From contig VZRS01007674.1 in the NCBI GenBank assembly GCA_013398055.1, forward strand, positions 250,653 through 314,652: a stretch of DNA of 64,000 nt, written 5' to 3'. Source of the DNA: Ifrita kowaldi (lineage: Eukaryota; Chordata; Aves; Passeriformes; Cinclosomatidae). Numbering within the stretch: position 1 is the stretch's first letter; every line of letters begins with the position of its first letter. This document shows positions 49,570 through 62,220 of this stretch, in pieces. The position numbers and the translations under genes were made by a program. The notes under the pieces are model-generated. The model was not told the origin of the DNA, did not search any database, and saw nothing but the letters and a program-made list of their open reading frames with translations.

Positions 49570-50905
49570 ATGTGTTTGGTCAGTATTTGAGGCACACAGT
49601 TCATCCTAGATTGTCTCCATGTTGGTTCTCTAGACGTGCAGAGAGTTAACTGAGAGCTGTGTTGACCAAAAGCAATTGCTGCTGGCAGGGAGCGGAGCAA
49701 TGGGTGGCGATGGTCTCCTCTAGTTTGCCTTGAAGAGGGCAGAGTGAGCGTGGCTGTGTAAGAACAGTTCCCAGCTGGTGTGCAGTTATGGAGAAGCTGC
49801 CTCCAGCTGGCCTAATCCAGAGTCACCTCAAGTTACTCTACTTTATGGTGTCAGAATGGGGCTGGTTGAGAGAGAGCGAGAAGTGCGCTGTAATGTCTTG
49901 CAAAGGCACATCCAAGGAGTTCACCTCGTACCTCTGCTTCTCTTTGCTGCTGCTTTGGGTCTGTTTTGCTCTTTTGCAACAAGAGCTGAAGAGCCTTGTT
50001 TTTCTTCTCTCTTTGCTTGTCCTGGAATGAACCAGCTGGAGTAATTAGTACTTCCCAATTTTTTTCCAAAACTCAAATTGAAATAAGGTTTCTGTGATTT
50101 GAAAGAAATGTGAGTGTTTCCTATCGTCATTTCATTTGCAAGCATCTATGCCAAGGAAGGATGGGAACAGCTCCCACTGACTTGAAGTGCTTGATGAATA
50201 AATGCTCCAGAGAAGGTAGTGGCAGGGCTGGAAATAGCCAGGTCTGCAGCAGTGGTCTAGCTCTTAATATCTGCTATTTGAACCTTCTCATCACAGGTTT
50301 TGGATCACACACCAACTCTGTCCAGGTGGTCTCTAGAAAATAAGAACAAAAGTCAGGTTTGTCTGGTAACTTGCAGAGTAACAGTAGGGCTCACCACGCT
50401 ACTTACAATGCTGTGTGCAAGAAATCTTTTCCATGTCACTGATCTTGCAACAAAAACAAAAGTTCCTTTGAAGGTAAGAATATGTGGACAGCTAGAGCTG
50501 TCCAGAGCCTTTCCCAACAAAACATCTTTGTTATAAAGCTGAACAAAATGAAACAAAATGTATGGAAAAATGTCAGCTTTGATCTCCCAGTAGAGGTGAA
50601 AAAGGCTTGCAGAGGAAATGTGCCTCTTTTTAAGGAAACCCTTCGAATTGTCTGCAACACAGCCTACCTCGTGCTAGTCTGCTTGGAAGCTGCTGTAGTT
50701 AAGAACCTGGGAGTCTCACTTAGAGCCAGGAGGTCTCAGGGCTTCCAGGTCTCTGTTGGTGAGTCTGCAGGCTTGGGCTTAACTTCCTGGGGCCACAGGA
50801 TAGCTGGGCTGAGAGTGAAAGAAAGGATTTCACAGTCTTCCAGAAGAATGTGTTGCTTGGTGAATCTTAATTTGAAAGTCCGTGCATGAGAAAAGAATTT
50901 TCATT

Positions 50906-50920
50906 AAAATAAAATAAAAT
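50906..50920. repeat. (AAAAT)3 pentanucleotide repeat
   Basis: Three exact AAAAT units. Confidence 0.8.
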
Positions 50921-53900
50921 GTATTAATCCTTCTTCCTTGAACTTAGCGTTAATAAAAACTGGAAAGATAATGAAGTTAATACCAGGGCTAGGAGTACAG
51001 AGTCAGATTTCCACCTTTGGATGCTCATTATCTAAACATTCTGAACAATCCTGTCAAAAGCACTCAAGTGATTATATCTAATTTATTTAATTCCTTTCCT
51101 CCTCAGACTTCAGCTCTTACACATTTGGAGAAATTTTGAGTTTTTCCAGCAGAAGATCAGACATGTTTTAGAGTTCATAAAAATATTACTTTAAAAATTG
51201 AACTGTTTACTTTTGACAATCCTGTTTATCTAGTTTGAATTTCTGTTCAGATATTTTTCTGTCATTCTTCTTGTTGTCCATTGAAAAGAAAAACTAAGTA
51301 GAAAAACCCCTTTAATGTCTGAAAGTGACCAATGTAAATCCTTAATATCAGTAATGTTATTATAAAGCTGAAGACAAGAATTCTGTTCATCAAAATTACA
51401 TGAACTTAAAAACAGCAGACCAGCATTGTCATGATGACTGATGCACAGTTGTCTCTGTTAGTGGGAGATAAGGAAAGTTTTTAATCATGGTTGTTTATTT
51501 CCTCCTCTAAGTGGGCCTTGAATTTATTTCCCAGAGCCCTCCCGGGACAGTTTCAGGTGATCTAAAAATGCAGAATTTTGTCCAGTTTTACTGTAAAATC
51601 TGGGATCTCCAACACTTGAAAAGCTGGCATATCCCTATGTGTGGAAGTAGAAGCTCAGCTGCATTTCAGCAGTTTTGGCCCAAATAATCCTTGTGTCTTA
51701 GCTGGTGTATTTGCTTTCATGTCAAGAACCATGCTGCTGCCACTCAAACCTTTCAGGGTTTTGTTTTTTTGAGCTGAGAGACTTTTACGCATTTTGCTCT
51801 TACTGGAATAGCTTAGTTTCTGAGTTCTGCATATGTGCATTTGTAAAGAAATCAAATATTACAGCTGGAAACTGTGAGATCAGCCTTGTCACTGCTCCGG
51901 CCTCCCATTTACCGTGAAAACAAACACAGTTCTCTTCTCATGTCTGCCAGCAGGAAGGGGGTGGGGAGGCAGGCAGAAAGGCAGAGGAAAGTTTTTTCTT
52001 CAAAAAGGAAGAAGGTCAACTATTTTGGGAAACTAAAAGCTCTCAGCAATTAGAAGAATTCTTTTCTCTGCCCTGTGATTAGAGAAGTCTGCAGGCAAGC
52101 AGTAATTGCTGCAAACAGTGGAGCCTTGCAGATGGACGAGAGGTAAATGCATCCCTTTGCATTTGCAGAAACATGTCTTTGCAGAGGATGAAGTGGATAA
52201 TGCATATTTTGCTGTGCCAACAGTTAAATTATAACACAGAGTCTATAAATCTCTGTGCTGGCTAAATCAGTTCTTCAGGTACAGTCAGTCAGCTGATGTA
52301 CTGAAGGCAAGAACTGCGTGACTGATTTCTACCCCCTGCTTCTGACTTCTCTGTGGGACTCACTGGGTTTCTTAAGGCTGTATCCACCTGAGACAGGGAA
52401 AGAAACAGACCTTGAAGAAATTCTTACCCTCAAGATGCAAAACAATGAAAAATTTTAATTCAAAACTTAAAAAGCCTAAATTCTAAAGCTAAGATGTGCT
52501 GTGATTGCCTGAAGAAACTGCAGAATAACTTTTTAATGGGGCTTTTTTTGGAGCCCTTGAGCTAGCCCCACATGTCTTCCCATGAATTCAGTGTCTCTGC
52601 ACTCTTCTGGCAAGCAGACCCTCAAAGGAGTCCATACAGAAAATTGCAGACATGTTCCTCATTACTTTATTGAATGTGTTTGTGAGTGTCCTTAATTTCT
52701 TTAGGTTTCACCTCATTCCAATCAATAGTTAGAAAACTAGTACAGGGTAGAATCTAAAAAGCATGTTTTTGAAATGACCTATTAAGTCATCTGGTGTTCT
52801 GTTCTGCTAGTTTTCATGCAATGAAAGCTCCCTCATATTTTTTAAGACATTTTCCCAAAGCCTGATACTTTTTGTTCCTATACTTTTTTCCTATAGATGT
52901 ATTACTTTTCTCTGCCTACAGCTGCAATTTGCTCCCTTCATTCTTGGTGTTTACATTGCAAATACTCTCAGACTGCTGTTTACAGTCTTTTCTCTGAGAG
53001 CTCTTAGATGTGCTATAAATGTGTTTATACAAAAAACTAAAGTAGTAGTCTATTACAAAGCATTGCTTGGCTCAGAAGCTTCCCTAGTTTTCATCATATG
53101 GTTCTGGAAATCTGATGCTCAGCTGACTGTAGTGTTCCATGTAGGATCATATGGGAACTGTATTAGCTGTTAAAATGTCCAGTCTGCACTCTCTCCAGAT
53201 GCATATGTGCATCCAGCACAGAGTTGTATTGATCTTTGCAGCTGTGTTGCAAGCTGTTGGTTATTGGCTGTCTGCAATCCCTCCTAGGTGTCCTTTGTTC
53301 TTCATTCCTTGAGTTTCTCATCTGATTTGGGACATACATGAGGACATTCTTCCAGATGGAGTCAACCTTTGTGCAGTCTTCTAGTGGCCGTGCCTCTTTT
53401 TTGTTCAGCAGTGTCTGTGGAAAGCATGTTTCCACTTGCCCACATCCTTTAGGAAGAACCGTAACACAGAAGGAATTTGGCTCTCCTCTCCATACTTTCA
53501 ATGAGGGTTTAGCAGAGTACCTAGTAACGAGATTCAGATCATGCTGCTCAAAGTGCCTTTCCACTGGTTGCCAGAACTGGGTGCCTCAATGTAGGCACAT
53601 TCTGGAAGGCACAGAGTCCGCAACACCAGCAGAGAGCTCATAGCCTTTGTCTTCACTGGAGCTCCTCCTGCAGCAGTCATGATTTTCTCAACCACTGGAG
53701 TAACTATTTCCTTTCTCCAACTTGAAGATAAAATAATTCCTACTGAGAATGTACTCTAATTGAGCTTTGTGCTGTCCTCTCCATTTCCCTGCAATACCAT
53801 GCCAGTTCACTGGCTTTACAGGCAGCTACTGCTGTATTTGGAGTGGAACACAGTGAGGAAGGGTCAGAAAGAACCCTGAGAGAAAGATCCTTTCCTAGTG

Positions 53901-54640
53901 TTGGGTGTGCACAGCCTTCTCAGGCCATATCTGTAGTAGCCTTTTCTTCCCCAATTCCCATTGTTATAACCTTCATTTCTGTTTTAGACATGGTGTTAAG
54001 AGGAAGATTTCTTTCACTACTGATTTTGTTATAATATTTCCAAGCTTTTCAAACCAAGCTGAGATATTTGCGGCATCACTGTGTTAAAAGTTATTTTTAT
54101 GCTTTATTGCTTTCATTAAATATTTCAAAATATGTAGTATTTAAAATTTTATTTTTATTAAAAATTCACGTGTCTTCTGTAGCATTTTGTTGCCAATAGT
54201 AACATGGAATGGAAGGGGAAAAAGAATTTTTTGGGAGAACTGATGTATCCATCTTCTGAGATGGCTGTTTCATTTCTGTCAGGTCTCCTTGAGATCACAT
54301 ACTCTCACTGCAGAGAGAATACTTTGAATGCTGCGGGGATGGAAAGAGGAGGGAGAGATTTTGGCCAGCAGTCAGTGAGTTGCCTCAAGTCTTTCATCTG
54401 ACAATGCTTGTGTCTCTCCTGTGCCAATCACAAGATCATTAGATTATCTAGGAAGACAATTAATGAGGCTGATACTAGCCACAAAGTTTTCTGTCACATG
54501 TTGAGATTACTGTGAATTTGTCAATTCCTACATAGCGAGTTTAAATTGCCACTTCATTGGGATGCATAATTATTCTGCTTTGAGATAATTCTCTTATTTT
54601 TTGGGTGTCTTTCTGATGGAACTGGTACTTTCTGTATCTA

Positions 54641-54690
54641 GGAGTACTAGTGGAAAGAGTACTGCACTGGAGTACTGGGAGTACTACTGG
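54641..54690. repeat. Degenerate tandem cluster of AGTACT
   Basis: The palindrome AGTACT occurs four times within 43 bases, starting at 54643, 54658, 54671 and 54680. Flanking words GGAGTACTA and TGGAA recur at both ends, suggesting a small, partly eroded tandem duplication with a unit of about 13-15 bases. Confidence 0.6.
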
Positions 54691-57087
54691 AAGGTCTTGG
54701 AGAAGATGTAGCCAAAGGTTTAAAAATGGCTATTACTATAACCCAAAACATTTATTCTTTCATTGCTCATCCTCTCTTCCCAGATGTCATCCTATGAATG
54801 CAGTATGACACATCAAAAAAACCCGGTGAAGCTGTCCAACAAATATTTGTTCACAGTAGGTGCATGATTCATGAGGTGGTGTTCTGCCAGCATATGGACA
54901 TGTTTTTTTGTCCTCTTTATTATTAACTACTTTGAATCTTGTAAATTTCTCTAATATTGCACTTCTGCAGTGTTTATTTTGGAGAATACAGATTTTCCTT
55001 TATTTCAGATGCTATAAACAATGTAATGTCATGAATCACTATGCCATAGGAACCAGTATAGTTAATGTTTTTAATAGAAGTCACTGGCATCCATAAGCTT
55101 TTTTTCTCACTAATGGGTGGAGATTTAGTGTGGGTTTTCTTACCATGGCCTAGGAAGGTTCATGGTGTAAGTCTAAGTCCAATCCTAAGTGGAGTTCCAA
55201 TTAGTAGAGGTAAAATGCATTTCACCTACACTTAAAGGTCTAAATTTGACTTTAGATGCCCATGAGTAATTTTCTTTTTTAGCTTTCTTTTTTCATTAAT
55301 AGAAAAAGCCTCTGTTCAGGGAGTGATTCATCTGAACTATGTAAACTACCTAAAATTAGGATGAGATAATTAATCTCTGGTAGCCCATAATTTTTTTTCT
55401 GATGAATAGGGTGCACGAATCCTAGATGAGATTTAGAGGCTATACCCAGCTTTTTCATAGGTAAAAGCAGATGGGATGAATCTTGCCAAACAAAAGGAGC
55501 TGTAGCATTCAAACAAATATCAACTCTAGTAAAATACCTTCTACTACTCTCACATGGAGTGAGACTTAAAGACAAATGAAATGACATGCTTTTTAGCACA
55601 TATTTCTGAGGAACGTAGAAGGATTTAATTAAAGCTATGGCCCTGAATGAAAAAGAAGTCTTCTCGATTCAACAGAAGTACAAGCACAACCGTGCCTTAT
55701 AACCCATTGACTAGTTGCACAAAATCACTGTGATTGACTTGCAATGTAGAGTAATGTAGGGCCACAAGTCTGGTGATAGTTCTTGTATTGCTACTTTCTG
55801 AATGTGCAGAAGCTTCAGTTTAGAAGAAATTCTAGGGAAAATCTTCTATTTTCGAAAACAGGCCTGAAACTTCAGCAGGGAACGAGAGGTGTGGTGAAAA
55901 TCCTTGCAGCAAACCTTAATTGATGGTGCTGAGAAACTGAGTGGAGCAAACTTCTATTTTCATTACTTTCACTACAGTGCTTTCCACCAGTCACCCAGCT
56001 TTCCGAAATCCATTCTCTTTTTTGGCTGTAGGGCAAATAGTCTGTGTTTTCTGAAATTGAAGTTAGATCTTATGAACGTGTTCTAATCATGCTTTGATGA
56101 TTAGGTACTGAAATAAATTATCTTCCTTCAGTAATAATTTTACAAATGCCCAGGATCCTGTCTCTCTATGACTGCTGCTGAAGTCAGTGGTACCAGTCAG
56201 AAAGGGGTTTCAGAACAAGGGTTTGTTTCAGAACATTTTTTTTCACTCTGGTGTATAAGGTCATAACTTGCTTTCTAACTCATGTGAACTTCTAAGTTGG
56301 TTAATTTCTGTTTTCCATGGCAATATTTTAAATGAACAAATGGTCTCATTCTGTTCTCACTTCAGATCAGTACTGACATGATTTCTATTCAGTAGTAGTG
56401 TCAATGCCACTAGGCCCAGGAACATCATCATAGATCTTGTTCAAATTCAGACAAATTCAAGCATACCACGCAAGATTTCAAGTATTCGCTAACATTATAT
56501 TATAACTCTTGCAGCTAATCAACAGTTTGTTCAAAACATACTTCAGAACTTGTATTTAGGACTTGAAAAATTTGTTGATGTTTTAGATCATACGCAGTAA
56601 CTGTGTTTCTGTGTTTTCTTTTGCTCTGCAAAGACAACAAAATCCTTAGCAAATTTCTGTTTTATGTAGATTCATAGGCAATTGGCAATATTTTGCAAAG
56701 CATGTACAACATAATGAGTCATTAAGATTTCAAAGTTTAATGCACTGGAGGGAGAAAAAAACCCAAATTATATAAGACCTTGGAGCAATAAATACTTTGC
56801 TTATGGTGTGACATTCAATGACTGTAAATTACAAATCAGGATTTCTATTCTTTGCTTATGCAGCTGCTGCTTTTACATGTTTCATTCACAATGTTTTTTC
56901 ATGAAGCAGCAAGCTGGCACTTGTCATGCTTTCTGTTCATTTTTCTCAGAGCTCTAGATTGGAACGACACAGCCTATGAACCGTATTTGAATCTGTGAGC
57001 TATGTTTGATTTCTGTAGGCATAGGTCCAAAATCAGTATAGCTCTGTGCTGTTTTGATCTGAAAAAATGCAAAGCATTTTTAAAAGA

Positions 57088-57195
57088 GGTTGGTACCATT
57101 AGCCCTATTTTACAGATATAAAAACTGGAGCAGGTCTTGTATAGCCTTGTGACCTACAGTCAGTTAAACAGTACTGCCTGGTTTTTACTGGGAAC
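57088..57195 (-). mobile_element. MIR SINE relic
   Basis: On the plus strand 'ggtaccattagccctatttt', then 'acagatataaaaactggagca', then 'cttgtgacctacagtcagt' follow the antisense MIR order 'tattatccccattttacagatgaggaaactgaggca...gacttgcccaaggtcacacagc'. The element therefore lies on the minus strand. It is old and diverged; ends are approximate. Confidence 0.6.
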
Positions 57196-58400
57196 TCATG
57201 AAAACAGGACTCATGAGGTTTTTGAAATAGTTGTGGGATTTGAGGTCTGAGTCATGACAGGCAATTCTTGTGTTTTGTTTAATTTCTAAGATATTTCTTG
57301 TAACTAGATCTTAAACTTTTAGCACTTGACTGCTGTTGCTGATTGGCTTGGGAAGATGGTCAATGTTTCTGTGCCTCAAAGGGGTATAAATTAATTGATG
57401 TTAGCGTCACTGCAAGAACTAAGTAATGTTTGGAGTTACTAAAGTGAAAAGAATGTTGATTATAATTTATCCATTCACGTTTAATCTTAGTTACTTTAAG
57501 TGTTCTTTTATACAGAAAAAAAGGGTAATTTTCCTCCACGTATGTATCTTGAGACTTGTTAGACCACAGATAATTAGAGCAGAAGTACTTGTGATCTTTG
57601 GCTAACTGAGAGTTGAAGACTGAATTTTTAAAGCAAACTGTGCCTGATAACTTTCATTCCCTTATTTCTAGGATTCATCATTTCAACTCGAGGAAACTAG
57701 AATCGACAAGTAAACAAAATCCCCGAAATTTAAGGTAAAAACAATTGAAGAACAAATTCTTTGTAAATGTAAGATAATTATTTGAAAACTAATTGTGTCT
57801 GATAGAATAATAGGACTTTATTCTGCTGTTTTAGAAATAACTTTTATATTCTTCAATTTTCATTTCCTTTATTTCAACACACATGATGAAATGCGCTGAG
57901 ATTTACATATGCATATTTTATCAGTCAATCTAATTGTGCTTTGAAGGTTTCTATCTATACATTTTTCCAGTACCTTAAAAATCCTTACTTTAAAATTAAA
58001 TACATTTTGCCCAGATATCCTTACTCCAAGTATCTGTGTTGAAGTCTGCTGAAAGAAATGGGAATCTTTTCATGGACTGTCATGGATCAAACCTCCCAAA
58101 GATACTTTGGTGTAAATTTTGTATTTACTTAGACACAATGATATGAATAAATTTTCATTTTCTTAAAGAATGAGCTGTTTGTTAAGTATATTAGCAACTA
58201 CACTGGAAACAGGGTCATAAGGAAGCAGAATTGGATAGAGTTTTGAGTTCAAGCCTCCAGTTTGAGGAGATATTTGGTACAGGCATTTTACACTAATTCT
58301 GACTCTTATTGCAATATTATTTATGTTTATTTCTTCTATTTAAATTTAACCAAGGAAGTAGATTTTTTATTATTTACCTGCTGAAATATATTGACTAATA
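57196..58400. other. Non-coding AT-rich stretch
   Basis: No gene. A small inverted pair CTCATGA/TCATGAG lies at the MIR edge near 57186-57208. ATATGCATAT at 57907-57916 is a 10-bp palindrome with an octamer-like core. Confidence 0.5.
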
Positions 58401-58576
58401 TTTATACATTCATGTACTGGCATAAAACCCCCAATGATTGAAAGAGCTGTCCTGCATTATTTCCTCTTTATGCACTCTAATTTAGATCCTTTAAATACTT
58501 ACATGCTATTATCCATGTGCCTGATTGATTTTAATGATATAAAATGACAGAGTGGCCGCAAATTAAATTCCTCACT

Positions 58577-58594
58577 CAGAAATAATTATTTCTG
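58577..58594. other. 18-bp perfect palindrome
   Basis: CAGAAATAATTATTTCTG is identical to its own reverse complement, with no spacer. It is the longest perfect palindrome noticed in the window. The centre AATAATTATT contains TAATTA. Confidence 0.85.
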
Positions 58595-58595
58595 T

Positions 58596-58615
58596 GGAAA
58601 ATTGGAAAATTTTCC
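58596..58615. other. 8-bp inverted repeat, 4-base loop
   Basis: GGAAAATT and AATTTTCC pair exactly around GGAA. It begins one base after the preceding 18-bp palindrome. The GGAAAA word is also the core of NFAT-type sites. Confidence 0.8.
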
Positions 58616-58640
58616 TGAAAAGTGCCTCAAATGATTTCAT

Positions 58641-59369
58641 CAGGACTAAATACATTTCTAGAAGAAAGATTGCTCTGAAATTTTGGGCTTTACTCTCAAA
58701 ATTAAGTCAGAAAAGCCATTCTATCAATACTGCATTTTGATGAATGTATTTGGATTGTAAACCCAGTGTTTCTTTTGCACTTGCCAAAGAAATGAGGTTT
58801 TTCCAAATGATAAGAAAGGAAAACCAGCTTGTTTCAGAGGTAGGGGAGGGGCAAAACTACGTTTCTTCCTCTATTTTTCTTTTCCTCTAGCAAAAGCCAG
58901 TGAAGGGACTTAGGGAAGAGAAGAGACTCCTTAAGAAATAAGCAGAGATCGTTGGGAGAGAGGGAGAAGAGATTGAGGGAAAGCACAAAGTGCTGCCATT
59001 GGAGGGGGCCAGGACAGCTGAATCAGGGTGATACAGACTTTTCATTATCAGAAACAGTTGCTCCAGCAAGAACAGCATGGGACTTCATGAAATGTTTTTG
59101 AACCCAGATTCCTGATAGGAGTGCATTACATAACTTGTGTTTTGTGAGCGCTGGCAACCGGCAACCTACAGAAAGACACAGCCAGAAGCAATGTGCTCAG
59201 CTGCTTGCTTTTTAAAAAAAATCACCTATATCTGGGCCAAGAATTAAACAGACAAGCCTATCTTTACCCTTCTCCCTGCCCCCTTCATCAACAGAAACCT
59301 GGTTTTCATCACAGATTAATAAATGAAACCTTCTATCATTTTACTGTGCTTCCCACAGCCTTTTGCTAG
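58641..59369. other. Non-coding stretch, nothing recognised
   Basis: No repeat, RNA gene or coding segment was recognised. A minus-strand 63-codon open frame at 58887-59078 is low in complexity and judged chance. Confidence 0.5.
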
Positions 59370-59870
59370 GAGTTAACAATGCTTCGAGTCAACTTTGCCA
59401 TAGTGCTTGAAATGTCTTTGCATGTTTGTTCACTTGAAAGTGTTGTGGCGATGGGATTAGAGAAAGGCTTTTAATCCATCAGTGCGTACAACCTCAAAAA
59501 CATTGGGATGGTTTTGATTGCGTTTGGCTTGACAAAAATCTGTTAGGGAACGGTCTTGCTTTTTGTCTTTTATAATAACAATAATTTTTTTAAAAAGAAC
59601 CCATGTTATATATTCAACTGTCTCCCGAAGTGATTATTTGTATCATTTGCTGTTAAGGAAATATGTCTAAGTGCTGTGGAATTCTAATTAAACAGGCTCA
59701 GCTGGAACAAATAGCCGTAGGATTTCACAATACTGTTCTGAAATTATTGGCAGGCCCCGAAGCCAGGGAAATTCTTGAATTTTGGGGTTTTACCATGGTG
59801 GACATAGCCACTAAATCTTATTTATTTATTTTCAAATCAATGGGTTTGTAGACCATATGATTTCACAATT
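59370..59870. promoter_or_regulatory. Candidate conserved non-coding element
   Basis: About 500 bases free of repeats hold eight CpGs (59385, 59449, 59485, 59521, 59552, 59626, 59716, 59758) although base composition is AT-rich. CpG retention of this kind is usual where sequence is held by selection. TAATTAAA at about 59685 and TTTAATCC at 59470 are homeodomain-type words. A 62-codon plus-strand open frame (59663-59851) also crosses it, so a short exon is an alternative. No protein family was recognised. Confidence 0.35.
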
Positions 59871-62090
59871 GCTGTCGGTGGTTGTTCCTCTTTCTTACTT
59901 TCTCTTCCATCTGCCCCAAAAAAGATGCAATTTTAGCCAAGCAAGCAGAAACACATTTCTAAGGGAAGTGTTATGGGACTAAACACCATAGAATTTCCTT
60001 GGGTTCGGGTGAGTTATTTATGAGAAAAAATTTGGTTATTTTTGTTGGAGGTAGGGGCGATTCTGCTGAACCGTTGAGGGGAACCGCATTGTAGGTATTT
60101 ACTGAATCTGTGAAAATTTAACAGTAAAATCACCTATTATGTTCTGCTGTAATATATCATTTTCTGTGTAGTATGCTCATCAAAAACCAAGTTAAAACTT
60201 TTCCATGTTGTGTGACTCTAATTCGCTGTTTATATGGTAAACACTTCTCTGTTTTGCTTTTCAAGGGCCATCATTCCCTGCCTGCCTAATCTACTGTTGC
60301 TAACAAAAATGACAGTAGCAATCCAGGGAGGAACAACCTTCTCTAGTCCTTTGTTTTCACTCTGCTGGGTGAACACATGTTTTTTTTCCCCTTTGCTTTT
60401 CCTCTTTTCTCCTTTTCAGAGAAAGGAAACCATTTGTATGTTGCACTAAGGAAAAGTGATTGAAAAGTGGAAGCCCATACTTTTCTCTTCAGCAAGTGGA
60501 GATCTGTTTTCAGTCTGATGTTTGGTGAAAGGAAGCTTCAGAGCTGCAGGCCAGATGCCAGGAATGTCTGATTTCCTTTCCACCCACTCCTATGATCCTC
60601 CCTTTTGGCAGTGATTACTGATGACCACAGCTGTCATGCTAGGTCATGGTAAGCTGTCAAGCAAGGTAGTACATGAGATATATGAGGCCTAGTCCTTGAT
60701 CTGAAGAACAAGATCTTAAACTGAATCTGGTATCAGCCAGCATGTGAACATACCACAGCAAGAAGCGCTGGGCTGATGTCAGCTTGTTGTTCCGGTTCCT
60801 TGAGGAGGTGGACAAGCCATAGGTGCTTTTCTAATCTTTACACAGCTTGTGATATCCTGAAGCATGAGGAGGAGTTGTAATTTAGTCAGAACAGACAACT
60901 GTCAGGAATGGGCAAGTCGTTCTAGCCAGCCGAAATGTGAAATAGCACTTTGTGTGGCTCTCACCCAATAAGTATGTAGTAATACAGGCCAAACTCTGTA
61001 ATCAGTGATCAGCACAACAGCATTCAGGTGGTTGTGCTGTGTGCAGCACCGTGTGGGTGACCAACTGTTGACATCATGGATGTCACTGAAAATCACCACA
61101 GAACTGCAGACTTCAGGAAATTATGGATACTTTTGTCAGGGACATAACTTCTATAAATAGAACTTGCACTCTAGGTAAGGCAGTATTTTGTTAAGCTTCA
61201 CGTGTTCAGTGCCAAGTGCATAAATGTCTTCTGAAGAGGTAGTATTTTACTACATTTTATGCTGTTATGCTGGCTTCAGAACTCACTTCTTGCTGTAGCA
61301 TCTGTTCTTCTTGTAACAGCGTATTAAATAACGTGACAAAAATCCATTAGGTGTTTGCTCTGTATGCCTTCCTCCAGAGGGGGAGGCATTTGTGATGAAG
61401 TGTTTGTTTTTAAAACATAAAAGAAAAGGTTGCTTTCTCTTTCCCAGAGAAAAAAAGGTCAACACTAGAGGGACAGAAGGTCATAAACACTGTGATTGTC
61501 CATTGTTTTTGTGGGAGTTTATTGCCGCTTTAGGCTGGCACAGCCAAGGAACTTGCCTTCAAAATAGCCTCAGGTTATGTGGATGTAGGTGATGCTGATT
61601 TCCTTTGGTTCTCTTTTAAGACTACAGGGTCTGATACCTGTGGTCTTGCTCCAGCTGGAGGATGAACACCTTAGCAAATTCCATGTGAACTTCATTTGGT
61701 CTGATTTACTTCAGAACAGCAAGCATAACTTCTGTATTTTTCTCTTTGTTCTCAAAAAACACCTATGGCCTTGTAACAAATCTTACATAAAATTAAATTT
61801 GACTTTATTAAGCTCTTACACAAGGTTGGTAGAAAATTCCAGGAACCCCCTGGACAAGAGCCAGTTTCTTTACTGATTTCTCCTGGCCAAACAAGGCAAC
61901 AAATGACTACTTTCACAAGGCTGGGGAATCCACAGCTACAGCTAAGAGGGGTAAAAAAAATGTCATAAATAAACAAATCTGTCCACAAACCCTTCCTCAG
62001 GAAACCAGCATGGGAAGCACAGACATTTAGAATGACAATCCAGCATGTTTTGCCAAAGAGAGACTTTCCAAAACAGCTGTAGAAATGGTT
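59871..62090. other. Non-coding stretch, nothing firm
   Basis: CpGs at 60006-60086 continue the mild CpG retention of the preceding block. No gene, RNA or repeat family was recognised. Open frames near 61.3-62.1 kb (60-119 codons) overlap on both strands and match nothing. Confidence 0.5.
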
Positions 62091-62220
62091 GCAGTTTCCT
62101 TGAACGTCCATTTTAATAGCATTATAGCCTCAACCGTTTATATGTTAATCTAATTGTTTTCTTGCTGTCAGCTGTATTTATTGCCATTGTATAAAGTTGT
62201 TAACCATCATAAGTAACCCT
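62091..62220. promoter_or_regulatory. Candidate conserved non-coding element
   Basis: Short AT-rich, repeat-free stretch with TTAATCTAATTG near 62145 and two retained CpGs. Textural evidence only. Confidence 0.2.

Larger units (their letters stand above)
48741..57087. other. Long non-coding stretch
   Basis: No supported gene in about 8.3 kb. Items seen are a hairpin at 49552-49569, an (AAAAT)3 run at 50906-50920 and the AGTACT cluster at 54641-54690. The minus-strand open frame at 53163-53585 (140 codons, no in-frame ATG at its start) and the plus-strand frame at 50482-50889 (135 codons) have no recognisable domain. Region 56300-57050 is AT-rich and repeat-free. Confidence 0.5.
58400..58640. 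promoter_or_regulatory. Candidate conserved element with paired palindromes
   Basis: AT-rich DNA without repeats holds many homeodomain-type words and two adjacent palindromic elements at 58577-58594 and 58596-58615. The first is centred on TAATTA, the preferred core of many homeodomain proteins. The dense dyad symmetry suggests binding of dimers, which is an inference. Conservation across species would be the test. Confidence 0.35.

Noticed and set aside
50482..50889. 135-codon plus-strand open frame
   Set aside because: No family resemblance; overlaps several other frames on both strands.
53163..53585. 140-codon open stretch on the minus strand
   Set aside because: Starts at a stop without in-frame ATG near it, has no recognisable domain, and length is within chance for 64 kb in six frames.
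56955..56985. 'ttggaacgacacag' reminiscent of U6 snRNA
   Set aside because: Match of about a dozen bases with no other U6 segment before or after.
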